The position numbers and the translations under genes were made by a program. Source: Muribaculaceae bacterium (GTDB lineage: Bacteria > Bacteroidota > Bacteroidia > Bacteroidales > Muribaculaceae). From it: a DNA stretch of 40,680 bases. Shown one piece after another: positions 15,383-25,259 of the stretch. A model generated the notes under the pieces. The model had not been told where the DNA came from. It made no database searches and saw only the letters and a list, made by a program, of their open reading frames with translations. The stretch spans positions 1 to 40,680 of the forward strand of contig JAGASI010000006.1 of the NCBI GenBank assembly GCA_017621845.1. The letters run 5' to 3'. Within the stretch, counting starts at the first letter, position 1. Each line of letters begins with the position of its first letter.

Positions 15383-18300
15383 TTATTTGGATTCAGGGAT
15401 GCTGTCTGGAGGTGTCGGGATTTTGGAATTGTGATTATCATCCGCTGTGTTTTTTGTAACTTTCTTTTTTTTCTTGGGTTTAAGGAAGTTGAACATTTTA
15501 TCAAAGTCGCGACGGTACATGATTCCGACACCCTGGGTAGTTTGGGCGGTCTTGACATAATAGTTCTGGTCGTTGTAACGGTTATATGCCTTGAGACGCC
15601 ATGTGCCGTTTGGAGTGATAAGGTACTCGATGTCAAAGTCGCCGATAAACTGGTTGTTGTTCATGGCATTATCTCGGTATCCAAAGTTGCCGTTTAGCCT
15701 TAGACGGTTGTTCAGCAGTGTGCTTGACAGCGCAACATCAAACTCGACATCCGAGAAGTCTCCCTTGTCGCTACGCAGATTTGGCGCTATGGTCCAGTTC
15801 TCGGACAACTTGCCTAACATGCTTGACAGACGACTCGAGATTGTTGAAGAGGCAACAGAGAAGAGTTCGTTTCCTTTGGTCGTTGACATGTATTCAGGTG
15901 TATAGAAGCGATTGAGAGCTAATAGGTATATTATCTGACGGTCCATCATTTCATCGGTGCTTACAATAGAGCGTACTTTGCGATAGACGGTGGAGGGAAG
16001 AGTAGGGAATTCAAGGTCAAACGATATATCGGGTTGACGCATATCGCCATTTACTAATAGCATTGCATTTACCGGGACATTGGTGCGTTTGAGATCTTTG
16101 TCATCAAGGAATGACTCATCGAGGTCACTGAGGTTGGCGTTGACAGAATATGCGGCTTTTATGTCGAGGCGGGCGCTGTAAGGATCGCCGGTAAATGCAA
16201 TCGAGCTACCATCCTTGATTATAAAGTCCTTGACAATAATGTCTTGGAGAGTGAAGTTGTATGTGCCACGTTCGATGGTATATGTTCCATACATCTTGAG
16301 GTCGTTGGATGGCGCCGAGTATGTCATTCTGAGATTTCCGGCACCGGTGGCTTTGATTTCATCACCACCAACGGGGTCCATGACAATAATCATTTTGGCG
16401 GCAGGAGTGATATCGACCTGGATATCCATGTTGTAGTTGGAAGGAGAGTCTTGGTTAGCGGCTTGGGCACGTTGTTGTATTTCCCGCACGATTTTAGGCA
16501 CGCGGTCAACTTGTATCAGGGAGTCTGTTATGACGTTTGCGTTCCGGTCGCGGAAAGTGATGAATTTGTATTCCTCGGCTTCCTCGAGGTCTGAGAGGAC
16601 AAAGGTGAATGTCGATCCGGGAGCTGTAGCCATATTGACGTTAATGTTGACAATACCGGGCTTGCCGTTGATAAAGGCCGACCCGTTCCCAAATACACGC
16701 CCATACCAGTCAGGCGAGATTGCCGGTGTGACGTCATAGCTGAGAAAGTCTTTGGCTTCAGTGACTTTGAAGTCAAATGTCGGTTCCTTGAAGAATTTGT
16801 GTCCGACATATCCGCTGAGGTGGGCAGTGTGGCCCATAGGGTCGGTGATGATGACATCGTTGATGTCAATGCGTCCGGGAGTAATATGTACCGAGTCGGT
16901 GGTGTGATACCATGTGTTGGTAAAGCCAATTTTTATACCAAAGTTGTCTGCCGCGATATCGCCCTCGAGATCAATGTATTTGAAGGTGCCGAACAGGCGA
17001 GCGTGGCCTGAAGCATGTCCCGAGACATCTTGTGCAAATGCCGACATAAACGGTTTTAGAAATCCGACTCTTACTTTGTTGGCGTCAAACGTGATGTCAA
17101 GTTCTTCAGTCATAGGGAAGATGTCGCCTTTGATGTAGGAGTGGCCACCCTCGGGTTCGGTAATGTCGGCATCCAGTGACACTGCACGGCGGTCGTTGTT
17201 CCAGTGGGCCTTGACTATCGCGTTACCAAGGACACAGTAGTTGTAGGATATGGAATCGACTTGTAAGCCATCTGAAACAAGAATCGGAGAAGAAGTGAAT
17301 AGACCGCGAGCCGAGACTTTACCGGTGGCGGTGCCGCCGATGAGAGCTTTGTTTATGTCAAGGGTCTCAAAGATGTTTATCATCTCGATTTTGTCAAGGT
17401 CGACAATCAGCTCGTCGTCGGAGTTGTTGGAGGCTTGACCATGTATGCTTATCGCCTGGGTGTCGGTAGACATTTTGAATCCACCAACTTTGATATATTC
17501 CGGGGTATAAGAGATATGGCAGGGTGCAATGTGCCATGTGTCGAGACCAAAGTTGATGTCACAGGGGTTAAAGTCGACGTCGGCGGTTAGCTTGCCTTGG
17601 TCATCGCGGCCTAATAGGGTCGAAAATGACAGAACGCCACCTACGGGTTTTTCGCGCTTGAGATTCCAGTCTATACGTGTGTCTATGCGGTTGTTAGTTG
17701 CATTCATGCCGGTAACCAATACCATGTCTCCTTTTTTGGTTGGCATCTGGGTAGTGGCATATATGCGTCCAAGGTAGTCCTTGCGGTCTATGTTTATTTG
17801 TAAGACGGTGTTTTCGATAAGCTTGTCTTTCTGTAGCAGGTAAGGAGCATCGATGCTCATATTGAATATTTCTTCCTGAGCGTCAAAGTTGCCATCGATA
17901 TTAGCCGGATATATGACGCGTATTGGGAGATGGAAGAATGAAGTAAGCCGATCGGTGTCGTCGATGGTGAAGTTGAAGTTGAAATTGTTGCCGTTATTGT
18001 CGTGTACATCGGGGCATCTACCAATAAAAGCAGGGATTATCGTGCTCAGTAGGTGCTTGAACTGAGTTGGCATCAGATTGGGAGTTATTTTGCCTTTAAT
18101 CTGGCCGTTGATAAAGTCGCTTTCGATATTAATCAGGTCTTGGCTTGAAGAGTTGTCGGCATTGACATATATTTTATTGATATTGAGCGATGGTTTTTTT
18201 TCTGAATTGGGGTTGGTCATAGCAATGTTATACAGCCCGATATGTCCGTTAATCCAACAGTTCGGGTTGCCTTGCAGATCAGCGTCTACAGTTGCTGAGA

Positions 18301-19960
18301 TTTCATATCCCGGCCATTTGTTGAATAGGTTAAGGTTATGTAGGTCGAGGTCTATGATTTCGCCTGATAGCATTAACGTTGGATTGGAGGTATTGTAGTT
18401 GCCTTGGGCGGTGAGATTGAACGAGCCGTAGTCGTGGTTCATCTCGGTATGCAAGTCAAATGATTTGTCGTATGATACGTGGCCGTCAACGATGATATCA
18501 GAATAGTTTACCCCGCGGAAGTTTAGGCTGGAGATGTCTATTGTTGCGCTGATATCCGGTGACTTGTGGTTGATGGAGCCGTTGATATCTATGGATGCGG
18601 TCAGAGGACCAAGCAGTGGGTTGTTGGTGAGGTAATTAAGGTTTAGATTGTTAATGTCTATATGGCTATCGGTGTCAATGTGTTTAAAACTGTCTGTAAA
18701 CTTGGCGATACCATCAAAGGCAATACTGCCTGCCGAGGTGTTTATTAAGGCTTGACCATCAAAATGCCCGGCTGACCCTGTGGCTGAGATGTTCATATCT
18801 ATTTTGCCAAGGTTGTTGAGTAACTCGTGGGTATGTCTTTGAAGATTGGGATTGAAAAGTGATATCGTACGGCTTATATCTTGACCTATGGCGTGAGTCT
18901 CGATGGAGATATTGTTGATGTATAAAGAGTCTATGTCTGTGATATTGGTTATATTGCCTTTGGCAGATAGTGATAGGTTGCCGGATGATATATCTTTAAG
19001 TGTAAGTTGCTTTATAGATAGATTATTTATTGTGCCTGAGGCATTGAGATCAAGACTGTAGGTATTGTCCAATGCTTTGAGTTGAGGCACGAGTGGAGAG
19101 AAATCGGCTAGCGTGATATAGCTTCCTTTGAGGATCACCAAATTGGCATCTTGGCTTGACCCTAAACGAGTAATATGTTTGAGGCTGTCGGGATGAAAAG
19201 AAAGGTCGTTGAATTTTAATAGTGTGTTGGACAGTTGTATTGTGGGCTGTTGTATGGATACATTTCCAGGGAACACCTCGGCTGTAAGGCTGATATTGGT
19301 TATGCCAATACCTGAGGCGTCGGAGAAGTTAAGGCGAGGTAGGTTGATTGATATACCTTGGTTGGTGACTTTGGGTAGGTTGGCCAGCAGATTAAGTCCT
19401 GAAATGTGTATGTGGTTGGGATTGAAACGATTTGGTGTTTCAGGTGCATCGAGAATGTCGTATGAAACGGAGCTGTTGGTTATTTTAACAGTACCTATCT
19501 CAAATTCAAATTTTGTTGGGGGCTTTTTCTGGTCTTTAGGTTTGAGATGCTCGATGATGCCGGCAATGTTGAGAGGTCCATTGTGATTTTTTTTGTAAAT
19601 TCTTGCGTCCAGTCGATCAATGACGGCGTAGTCAAAGGACAGGTGACCCGAGCTTAGAAGATATCCTATTTCAAAGCGGGAACTGAGGGTGCCTACTTTC
19701 AGGGCTTGTTGATCAAAGTCATCATTGATAATAACATCATGTAGCTTAATTTGGTCAAATGGTTCAAACTCAATGCTTCCGATACTTACTTCGGTGCCAA
19801 GTAATTGAGATAGTTGGTCTTGAGTTATCTCTCTGAGTTGTTTTTGTGCCCATGGAGTGGATAAAATCACGTATAGACCCACGGGGATGGCTACGCCGAT
19901 TATTAACAGCGTGACTATCAAGGCTCTCAGCGTATTGTATATTGTGACAAGTTTATTCAT
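15383..19960 (-). CDS. tamB: TamB-like AsmA-family inner-membrane protein (DUF490 C-terminal domain)
   Basis: The product is about 1525 residues from the Met in GHEMNKLVTIYN; an in-frame ATG 13 codons earlier (19999) is also possible. One N-terminal membrane helix (ALIVTLLIIGVAIPVGLYVIL) anchors it. Then comes an AsmA-like start (LLGTEVSIGSIEFEPFDQIKL) and a very long stretch of beta-rich repeats, as in TamB/YhdP bridge proteins. The last 400 residues have the TamB (DUF490) character, including ATGAGNLRMTY, GTYTIERGTYNFTLQDI, DPYSARLDIKAAYSV and GIMYRRDFDKMF. A Lys-rich tail (KPKKKKK) ends the protein. Family members span the periplasm and take part in outer-membrane protein assembly or lipid transfer. 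No TamA/BamA-like partner is adjacent. Confidence 0.88.
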   Translation of the reverse strand: MNKLVTIYNTLRALIVTLLIIGVAIPVGLYVILSTPWAQKQLREITQDQLSQLLGTEVSIGSIEFEPFDQIKLHDVIINDDFDQQALKVGTLSSRFEIGYLLSSGHLSFDYAVIDRLDARIYKKNHNGPLNIAGIIEHLKPKDQKKPPTKFEFEIGTVKITNSSVSYDILDAPETPNRFNPNHIHISGLNLLANLPKVTNQGISINLPRLNFSDASGIGITNISLTAEVFPGNVSIQQPTIQLSNTLLKFNDLSFHPDSLKHITRLGSSQDANLVILKGSYITLADFSPLVPQLKALDNTYSLDLNASGTINNLSIKQLTLKDISSGNLSLSAKGNITNITDIDSLYINNISIETHAIGQDISRTISLFNPNLQRHTHELLNNLGKIDMNISATGSAGHFDGQALINTSAGSIAFDGIAKFTDSFKHIDTDSHIDINNLNLNYLTNNPLLGPLTASIDINGSINHKSPDISATIDISSLNFRGVNYSDIIVDGHVSYDKSFDLHTEMNHDYGSFNLTAQGNYNTSNPTLMLSGEIIDLDLHNLNLFNKWPGYEISATVDADLQGNPNCWINGHIGLYNIAMTNPNSEKKPSLNINKIYVNADNSSSQDLINIESDFINGQIKGKITPNLMPTQFKHLLSTIIPAFIGRCPDVHDNNGNNFNFNFTIDDTDRLTSFFHLPIRVIYPANIDGNFDAQEEIFNMSIDAPYLLQKDKLIENTVLQINIDRKDYLGRIYATTQMPTKKGDMVLVTGMNATNNRIDTRIDWNLKREKPVGGVLSFSTLLGRDDQGKLTADVDFNPCDINFGLDTWHIAPCHISYTPEYIKVGGFKMSTDTQAISIHGQASNNSDDELIVDLDKIEMINIFETLDINKALIGGTATGKVSARGLFTSSPILVSDGLQVDSISYNYCVLGNAIVKAHWNNDRRAVSLDADITEPEGGHSYIKGDIFPMTEELDITFDANKVRVGFLKPFMSAFAQDVSGHASGHARLFGTFKYIDLEGDIAADNFGIKIGFTNTWYHTTDSVHITPGRIDINDVIITDPMGHTAHLSGYVGHKFFKEPTFDFKVTEAKDFLSYDVTPAISPDWYGRVFGNGSAFINGKPGIVNINVNMATAPGSTFTFVLSDLEEAEEYKFITFRDRNANVITDSLIQVDRVPKIVREIQQRAQAANQDSPSNYNMDIQVDITPAAKMIIVMDPVGGDEIKATGAGNLRMTYSAPSNDLKMYGTYTIERGTYNFTLQDIIVKDFIIKDGSSIAFTGDPYSARLDIKAAYSVNANLSDLDESFLDDKDLKRTNVPVNAMLLVNGDMRQPDISFDLEFPTLPSTVYRKVRSIVSTDEMMDRQIIYLLALNRFYTPEYMSTTKGNELFSVASSTISSRLSSMLGKLSENWTIAPNLRSDKGDFSDVEFDVALSSTLLNNRLRLNGNFGYRDNAMNNNQFIGDFDIEYLITPNGTWRLKAYNRYNDQNYYVKTAQTTQGVGIMYRRDFDKMFNFLKPKKKKKVTKNTADDNHNSKIPTPPDSIPESK

Positions 19961-20075
19961 CTCGTGGCCGTAACAGTATGTGGTCTTGGCAATAGCCATA
20001 AGGGTGTTTTAACATAGGAGTAGGGGAGTAACCGGAATCAGTGGTTTTTTAATCCTCCAACACTCTAAAACCACG

Positions 20076-20106
20076 CGAAGTTACAAAATTCCTTTCACAA
20101 TACCAA
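20076..20106 (-). promoter_or_regulatory. Promoter of the TamB-like gene
   Basis: On the minus strand TTGG (plus 20103-20106), a 19-nt spacer and TAACTTCG (plus 20076-20083) resemble TTTG-N19-TAnnTTTG with one mismatch in each element. The start site would be near 20070, giving a leader of about 110 nt to the preferred ATG. Otherwise 20000-20189 holds nothing recognised. Confidence 0.45.
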
Positions 20107-20189
20107 CACAGTGAGATTGTGTCGTAGCGGGGCAGGGTGGTTGGGCAGACGTGTGTTGGCGGGTATATCAATGAAGTAGGGATATAATA

Positions 20190-20227
20190 ATTGAGATTTC
20201 CCGATGGCGGTGTCGGGAAATCTCAAT
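20190..20227 (-). terminator. Terminator of the secreted protein gene
   Basis: ATTGAGATTTCCCGA (20190-20204) and TCGGGAAATCTCAAT (20213-20227) form a perfect 15-bp stem with an 8-nt loop, 58 nt beyond the stop codon at 20286. ATTATTATAT follows on the minus strand. Confidence 0.75.
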
Positions 20228-20285
20228 GTATATTTTGGGTATCATGGAATATATGGCTGATACCGGTATGTGTCAATTGAGGGTA

Positions 20286-21602
20286 TTACTTGATGTAAAC
20301 TTTGGTAATTTTATTGCCGGCGTGTTTAATGAAGAATCCGTTATCGGGATTTTCGACCTTGATACCCTGTAAGTTATAGTATTGGACCGGAGTGTATGAC
20401 TCGTCCTCGAGTATACCGTCAATAGCATTGTCTTCAACAGGGGTGCCATCAAGTTTTCCTCGCCATGAGCCATACATCTTGGTTCCATTGTCGGCTGACA
20501 GGTCGAGAGTGAAGAGGTAGACACCATTGGTGTCGGTTTGGTCAATCTTGACTGTTCCATCGGATGCAAAGGTGTATGATGGTCTTACATTGGCATCATA
20601 GATGGCAAGATATGTTCCTATTGCCATTCCGAGTCCGTTACTTTCGTTGAAGAACCATTGGCCTTTGGCGTATGTACTGTTGTCGGTACCGCAGTGGTAG
20701 GTCGTGGCAAAGGCATCGATGTCATCACCGGGCTTGGCGGCAAGTTGGAGTGTGGTAGTGAAGAAGTGTCCTTCACCGCAGGGGAATTCGGCTGAATCCG
20801 GTTTGCCTGTTTGACTCTTTAGGGGAGTGCTGTAGAAGTCAAGTTTAAATTTTTTGTTTGTGCTGTCGTATGTTGAGCGCAACTTAGGTATATCCATCTT
20901 GTAATCGGCTACGGGAAGTAGGTCACACCGTGAGGGGTCGTCATTGAAAGTGGAGATTTTACCTGAATAAGAACCGGTGACGGCTGTTTCTTCATAGGTT
21001 TCGCTGTTTGAAGCCATCAGGTCAATGATTACGGTGTATTCATTGGCGTTGGTGGACTCTTTAATGGTGATGGTGCCTTGTTCAAGGAAGTTGTATATGG
21101 TTTTGGTTAGCTGGTCACTGCCATCGGCATTGACTTGTACGGTCATTTCCGGGAATAGGGTGTCAAATGTTTCTTCTGTTTCTTCAAACATTGGTGCCGG
21201 AGTGTATGTGCCGGTGGGGACGGTGATGTCTTCGCTCTCGGGTAATTTATTGTAAATCATGATGTCGACTTGGATACCTTGACCGTCGAGATAACCGAGA
21301 TAGTCAATCTTTCCGGTAGAGAGTGTGAGGTAGTAAGAGCCCAGAGTAAGTGGCTCGCCAAACAGGTCCTCGCTTTCATATTTACCCATGTAGCTGATTG
21401 TAGCATAAGTAAATTTAATGTCCTTGAATGTCTGATCGTCGGCCGAAGAAGATTTGGCTGGTCGATTCAACGGCTTAGTGACGTTATTCTGAGCTTCAGC
21501 ACGCTTGGTCATCAATTGTTGGATATGTGTCGGTTGCTGGGCAAACCCTGACATGCCGGAATAGAGTCCGGCCAATAAGATTGAAAGTAGAAGTTTTTTC
21601 AT
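20286..21602 (-). CDS. Secreted beta-rich protein with Bacteroidales C-terminal tail
   Basis: The 438-residue protein has a signal peptide (MKKLLLSILLAGLYSGMSGFA, cleavage before QQPTH) and no lipobox cysteine. Residues 60-400 are rich in Thr, Tyr and short beta-strand patterns, with two similar halves (SYYLTLSTGKIDYLGY near 105 and repeated motifs of the GTYLAIYDANV kind later). The last 30 residues contain YYNLQGIKVENPDNGFFIKH and end in KITKVYIK, a tail common on secreted Bacteroidales proteins. It resembles a shortened type IX sorting domain. The function is unknown. It appears monocistronic, with its own promoter and terminator. Confidence 0.8.
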   Translation of the reverse strand: MKKLLLSILLAGLYSGMSGFAQQPTHIQQLMTKRAEAQNNVTKPLNRPAKSSSADDQTFKDIKFTYATISYMGKYESEDLFGEPLTLGSYYLTLSTGKIDYLGYLDGQGIQVDIMIYNKLPESEDITVPTGTYTPAPMFEETEETFDTLFPEMTVQVNADGSDQLTKTIYNFLEQGTITIKESTNANEYTVIIDLMASNSETYEETAVTGSYSGKISTFNDDPSRCDLLPVADYKMDIPKLRSTYDSTNKKFKLDFYSTPLKSQTGKPDSAEFPCGEGHFFTTTLQLAAKPGDDIDAFATTYHCGTDNSTYAKGQWFFNESNGLGMAIGTYLAIYDANVRPSYTFASDGTVKIDQTDTNGVYLFTLDLSADNGTKMYGSWRGKLDGTPVEDNAIDGILEDESYTPVQYYNLQGIKVENPDNGFFIKHAGNKITKVYIK

Positions 21603-21659
21603 AGAAAAGTGTTTGAAGTTGATACCTATTGTGTTTCAAATGTCTTTAAAAAGATGCAT

Positions 21660-21691
21660 CAAATTTACATCTTTTTTTGATGTTATGCAAC
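21660..21691 (-). promoter_or_regulatory. Promoter of the secreted protein gene
   Basis: On the minus strand GTTG (plus 21688-21691), a 20-nt spacer and TAAATTTG (plus 21660-21667) match the Bacteroidetes consensus with one mismatch at -33. Transcription should start near 21653, about 50 nt before the ATG. Confidence 0.65.
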
Positions 21692-21779
21692 AACCAGATG
21701 ATATTAGCTGTATTTGGAATATGCGGTTGCTTTATAACTGTATGTTGTATGGCTGATTATATCATAAGGCCAAAACGGA

Positions 21780-21815
21780 CGAGACCAAGTGGCGTTTAAG
21801 AGCCGCACGGTCTCG
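21780..21815 (-). terminator. Terminator of the nqr operon
   Basis: CGAGACC (21780-21786) and GGTCTCG (21809-21815) form the base of a hairpin whose inner part (GTG with CAC) can extend the stem after small bulges. It lies about 40 nt beyond the nqrF stop codon; TCCGTTTTGG follows on the minus strand. Confidence 0.6.
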
Positions 21816-21857
21816 TGTATGTGTGGGTATAGGGTATTATTCTTTATGGGCGGTGTA

Positions 21858-23129
21858 TCAGCCGAAGTTGTCGTAGTGAATTGCCGAGGGATCTACTCCG
21901 AGAGAGTCGAGCATTACCTCGACGGCGCGGGACATCGGGCCGGGGCCGCACATGTAGTATTCAATGTCTTCGGGAGCCGGGTGGTTCTTGAGATAAGTGT
22001 CAAGTATGACTTGATGTACAAAGCCGGGTGTGTATCTGACTCCGGCGGCATCGGCAGCGGGGTCGGGACGGTCAAGGGCTAAGTGGAAATGGAAATTGGG
22101 GAATTGTTTTTCCAATTCAAGAAAATCCTTGAGGTAGAATACTTCGTTGAGAGCACGTGCTCCGTAGAAGTAGTTCATGACGCGGTCGGTGGTCTGTAAG
22201 GTACGTGTCATGTGCATAATCTGGGCACGCAGTGGAGCCATACCGGCGCCACCGCCTATCCACATCATTTCGGCCTTGGAGTCAAAGTTTGGGAAGAAGT
22301 CTCCGTATGGGCCAGACATCAGGACTTTATCGCCTGGCTTGAGGGTGAAGATATAGCTGGATGCGATGCCGGGCATTACGTTCTGGAAGCCTGTCTGAGG
22401 CTTGGGATTGAATGGTGGGGTGGCGATACGCACGGTGAGCATTATTCTGTCTCCCTCGGCGGGATAGTTGGCCATGGAGTATGCGCGTACTGTGGGGGTG
22501 TCGTTCTTGCATTTGAGGGAGAATATGTCAAATTTTTCCCATGCCGGCAGGTATTCCGGTCCGATGAGGTCTCGGTCGATGTCTGTGGCATAGTTCATGT
22601 CAAATGCCGGAATTTTAATTTGGGCGTATGAGCCGGGGACAAAGTTCATGTGTTCGCCCGGCGGAAGGGCCACAATAAATTCTTTGATGAATGTGGCGAC
22701 ATTGCGATTGGAGATGACTGTACATTCCCATTCTTTGACGTTTAGTACAGATGCCGGGAGTTTGATTGCCATGTCGTTCTTGACTTTGACCTGGCACCCA
22801 AGACGCCAGCCATCTTTCTGTTGGCGACGTGAGAAGTGGACTGCCTCGGTTGGGAGAATTTCGCCGCCACCTTCGGTAACTCTTACTCGGCATTGTCCAC
22901 ATGAGCCTTTGCCGCCACAGGCCGATGATAGGTAAATGTTGCTGTCGGAGAGGGCTGATAGTAATGATGAGCCACTGTTTACTTCTACTTTATTATCATC
23001 ATTGATGGTGATGGTAACCTTGCCAGAAGGCACGAGAAAGTGTTTGGCCACGAGAAGGATGATTACAAGTAGTAGTGTAATAGCGAGAAATATGATGACG
23101 GTAGTCCAGACGGTCAGTGAAGTCGACAT
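21858..23129 (-). CDS. nqrF: Na+-translocating NADH:quinone reductase subunit F
   Basis: The 423-residue subunit is the electron entry point of Na+-NQR: NADH to FAD to a [2Fe-2S] centre. An N-terminal membrane helix (residues about 8-30) is followed by a plant-type ferredoxin domain with cysteines 71, 77, 80 and 112 (SACGGKGSCGQC and RLGCQV). Then comes a ferredoxin-reductase module with the FAD motif RAYSMANYPAE and the NADH-side motifs IGGGAGMAPLR and YYMCGPGPM. The reductase domain identifies the cluster as NQR rather than RNF. It is the last gene of the operon, 48 nt behind nqrE. Confidence 0.97.
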   Translation of the reverse strand: MSTSLTVWTTVIIFLAITLLLVIILLVAKHFLVPSGKVTITINDDNKVEVNSGSSLLSALSDSNIYLSSACGGKGSCGQCRVRVTEGGGEILPTEAVHFSRRQQKDGWRLGCQVKVKNDMAIKLPASVLNVKEWECTVISNRNVATFIKEFIVALPPGEHMNFVPGSYAQIKIPAFDMNYATDIDRDLIGPEYLPAWEKFDIFSLKCKNDTPTVRAYSMANYPAEGDRIMLTVRIATPPFNPKPQTGFQNVMPGIASSYIFTLKPGDKVLMSGPYGDFFPNFDSKAEMMWIGGGAGMAPLRAQIMHMTRTLQTTDRVMNYFYGARALNEVFYLKDFLELEKQFPNFHFHLALDRPDPAADAAGVRYTPGFVHQVILDTYLKNHPAPEDIEYYMCGPGPMSRAVEVMLDSLGVDPSAIHYDNFG

Positions 23130-23177
23130 GTATTCAGATTTTAGAGTTTAGACATTAGGCGTCGGTGTGGTTCTAAA

Positions 23178-23795
23178 TTAGATTTTTATGCCAAGGAATG
23201 ACATGAAGGCGATGCCCATGAGGGCAGTGATGATGAAGGCGATACCGACGCCACGCAATGGGTGGGGGATGTTGGAGTGGTGGGCCAGTCGTTCGCGAAT
23301 GGCGGCAATGGCGACGATGGCCAGGAGCCAGCCTATTCCCCAACCAAGTCCTGCGAATACGGCGGTGCCTATAGAGGGGAAGTCTCGTTGCTCCATGAAC
23401 AGCGAGCCACCGAGAATTGCACAGTTAACGGCAATCAGCGGCAGGAAAATTCCTAATGAGGCATATAGAGATGGAGAGTATTTTTCTACGGCCATCTCGA
23501 CGAGTTGGGTCATCGAGGCGATAACGGCAATGAACATGATGAGGGAGAGGAAGCTTAGATCCATATCGGCGTATTCCGGACCAAGCCATGCAAGTGCTCC
23601 CGGTTTAAGGACATAAACTTCGAGCAGGTAGTTAAGTGGTAAGGAAATTGCCAACATAAAGGTTACGGCGATGCCGAGGCCAAAGGCTGTCTTGACATTC
23701 TTGGAAACGGCCAAGAATGAACACATGCCCAGGAAGTAGGCAAATATCATGTTGTCGATAAATATCGAGCGTATGAACAAGTTTAAATTTTCCAT
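23178..23795 (-). CDS. nqrE: Na+-translocating NADH:quinone reductase subunit E
   Basis: The subunit is 205 residues from ATG 23795 (MENLNLFIRSIFIDNMIF), which aligns with the known NqrE start. An ATG eight codons upstream (23819) is less likely. It has six membrane helices with the NqrE hallmark FLGMCSFLAVSK (Cys25) and LPLIAVNCAILGG (Cys125). Together with the NqrD cysteines these hold the iron centre within the membrane. It sits between nqrD (66 nt upstream) and nqrF. Confidence 0.96.
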   Translation of the reverse strand: MENLNLFIRSIFIDNMIFAYFLGMCSFLAVSKNVKTAFGLGIAVTFMLAISLPLNYLLEVYVLKPGALAWLGPEYADMDLSFLSLIMFIAVIASMTQLVEMAVEKYSPSLYASLGIFLPLIAVNCAILGGSLFMEQRDFPSIGTAVFAGLGWGIGWLLAIVAIAAIRERLAHHSNIPHPLRGVGIAFIITALMGIAFMSFLGIKI

Positions 23796-23861
23796 TTCAA
23801 CAAGTTGGTTGGTTGACAAGTATATGAGCTTGGGTGGTGTGGAACAAGAAGCTTGGTGGTG

Positions 23862-24488
23862 TTATTTTTCCTGTAGGTCTTTATGTTTGTAACGGTGCAC
23901 CCATATAATGCAAGCCACGACGATAAGGGCCATTGGTGGTAGGATCATCAAGCCATTGTTGGCATATCCGTGTTCGTAGGCCCATTGGGGAATGGCTTGG
24001 TGCCCCATGAGGGTTCCTGAACCGAGAAGTTCGCGTATAGAGCCAACTCCCACGAGTATCAAGGCATAACCACAACCATTACCAACGCCATCAAGGAATG
24101 ATGGCCAAGGGGCGTTGGACATGGCGAAAGCTTCGAGGCGCCCCATCAATATGCAGTTGGTGATAATCAGTCCGATAAAAACTGATAATTGTCGGCTCAC
24201 GTCGTATGCATAGGCCTTGAGGAATTGGTCAACGATGACTACGAGGGCGGCAACGACCACGAGTTGGACAATAATGCGGATGTTTGTGGGTATTGTGGCA
24301 CGTATAAGTGATATGATGACGTTGGAGAAAGCCAGGACCATTATTACAGAGGCTCCCATCACGATAGCTGGCTCGAGCTTGGCTGTAACGGCAAGTACTG
24401 AGCATATGCCGAGTATCTGGACGATGACGGGGTTGTTTTTGGAGAATGGATTGAAAAATATCTGGCGTTTGGTGAGTTTGTCGGCCAT
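23862..24488 (-). CDS. nqrD: Na+-translocating NADH:quinone reductase subunit D
   Basis: This 208-residue integral membrane subunit pairs with NqrE to form the intramembrane iron site and part of the sodium path. Cys29 (QILGICSVLAVT) and Cys112 (LIITNCILMGRLEAFA) are in the positions expected for the family. SIRELLGSGTLMG near residue 170 is another conserved element. It starts with MADKLTKRQIFFNPFSKNNP, as in other NqrD proteins, and lies 37 nt behind nqrC. Confidence 0.96.
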   Translation of the reverse strand: MADKLTKRQIFFNPFSKNNPVIVQILGICSVLAVTAKLEPAIVMGASVIMVLAFSNVIISLIRATIPTNIRIIVQLVVVAALVVIVDQFLKAYAYDVSRQLSVFIGLIITNCILMGRLEAFAMSNAPWPSFLDGVGNGCGYALILVGVGSIRELLGSGTLMGHQAIPQWAYEHGYANNGLMILPPMALIVVACIIWVHRYKHKDLQEK

Positions 24489-24525
24489 GGGAAGTAATTA
24501 TAGTGAGTAGGGGGTGTAAGTTGTC

Positions 24526-25248
24526 TTATTTTTTGTTGTCGGTTGAGTTTAGGGAGTTCAGAAATGGCTTGTAAGGCGTCAGGCAGTCATCAAGCATTGT
24601 GGACACGCCTTTAGAAGTGATTGTGCCTCCGGTTACGCCGTCAACTTGGTCGCCGCCGGTGTTGGCTTTTTGTCCGGTCTTGACGACAGTGACGGGAATG
24701 AAGCGCCCGTCAAAGAACAGGTGTTTTCCGTTGAATTTGTTGGAGAACTCGGGTTTCTGTATCTCGGCGCCAAGGCCCGGGGTTTCGCCTTGGTGAGAAA
24801 AGTATGTGCCATATATTGTCGAGCCGTCGGCATCAACAGCGATGTATCCCCAGATTGGGCCCCATAATCCAGCGCCATATACCGGGAGGATGTATTTGAC
24901 GCCATCTTTACCGAGGTTGCAAACGTAAACAGGAAGTAGACGGGAGTCGACTGGCTCCTTGACTTGAGTGGCGACGTCAACATCAAAGGCATCTCCTTCC
25001 ATTCGTTTGCCTTGGGGGTTGATTATGAAGCTGTCGGTGATATAATGCTCATATTCGGTCTGGACTTGACCATCTTTGGGAATGATATGTACCGAGGCCA
25101 GGATTTGTTTCATTTTCTCGGCATCGGCATTAGCTTGCTGCTTGTCTTTGAGGGACATATATGTGAGTGACAGGGCGGCACCCACAATTGTCACCAATAC
25201 TATGATATATATATATGTGTATATGTTGCTCTGTTTGTTAATCTTCAT
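24526..25248 (-). CDS. nqrC: Na+-translocating NADH:quinone reductase subunit C (covalent FMN)
   Basis: The 240-residue subunit has one N-terminal membrane helix (IYTYIYIIVLVTIVGAALSL) and a periplasmic FMN-binding domain. The flavinylation motif DGVTGGTIT (203-211) places the covalent FMN on Thr209. It differs slightly from the SGAT of the Vibrio protein but retains the required threonine. YGAGLWGPIWGYIAVD and ETPGLGAEI are further NqrC signatures. A flavin transferase (ApbE) is needed for attachment and is not in this window. The gene is 11 nt behind nqrB. Confidence 0.96.
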   Translation of the reverse strand: MKINKQSNIYTYIYIIVLVTIVGAALSLTYMSLKDKQQANADAEKMKQILASVHIIPKDGQVQTEYEHYITDSFIINPQGKRMEGDAFDVDVATQVKEPVDSRLLPVYVCNLGKDGVKYILPVYGAGLWGPIWGYIAVDADGSTIYGTYFSHQGETPGLGAEIQKPEFSNKFNGKHLFFDGRFIPVTVVKTGQKANTGGDQVDGVTGGTITSKGVSTMLDDCLTPYKPFLNSLNSTDNKK

Positions 25249-25259
25249 AGCTATGTGAT

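Noticed and set aside
23796..23819. Upstream ATG of nqrE
   Set aside because: The start MENLNLFIRSIFI eight codons later aligns with known NqrE N-termini.
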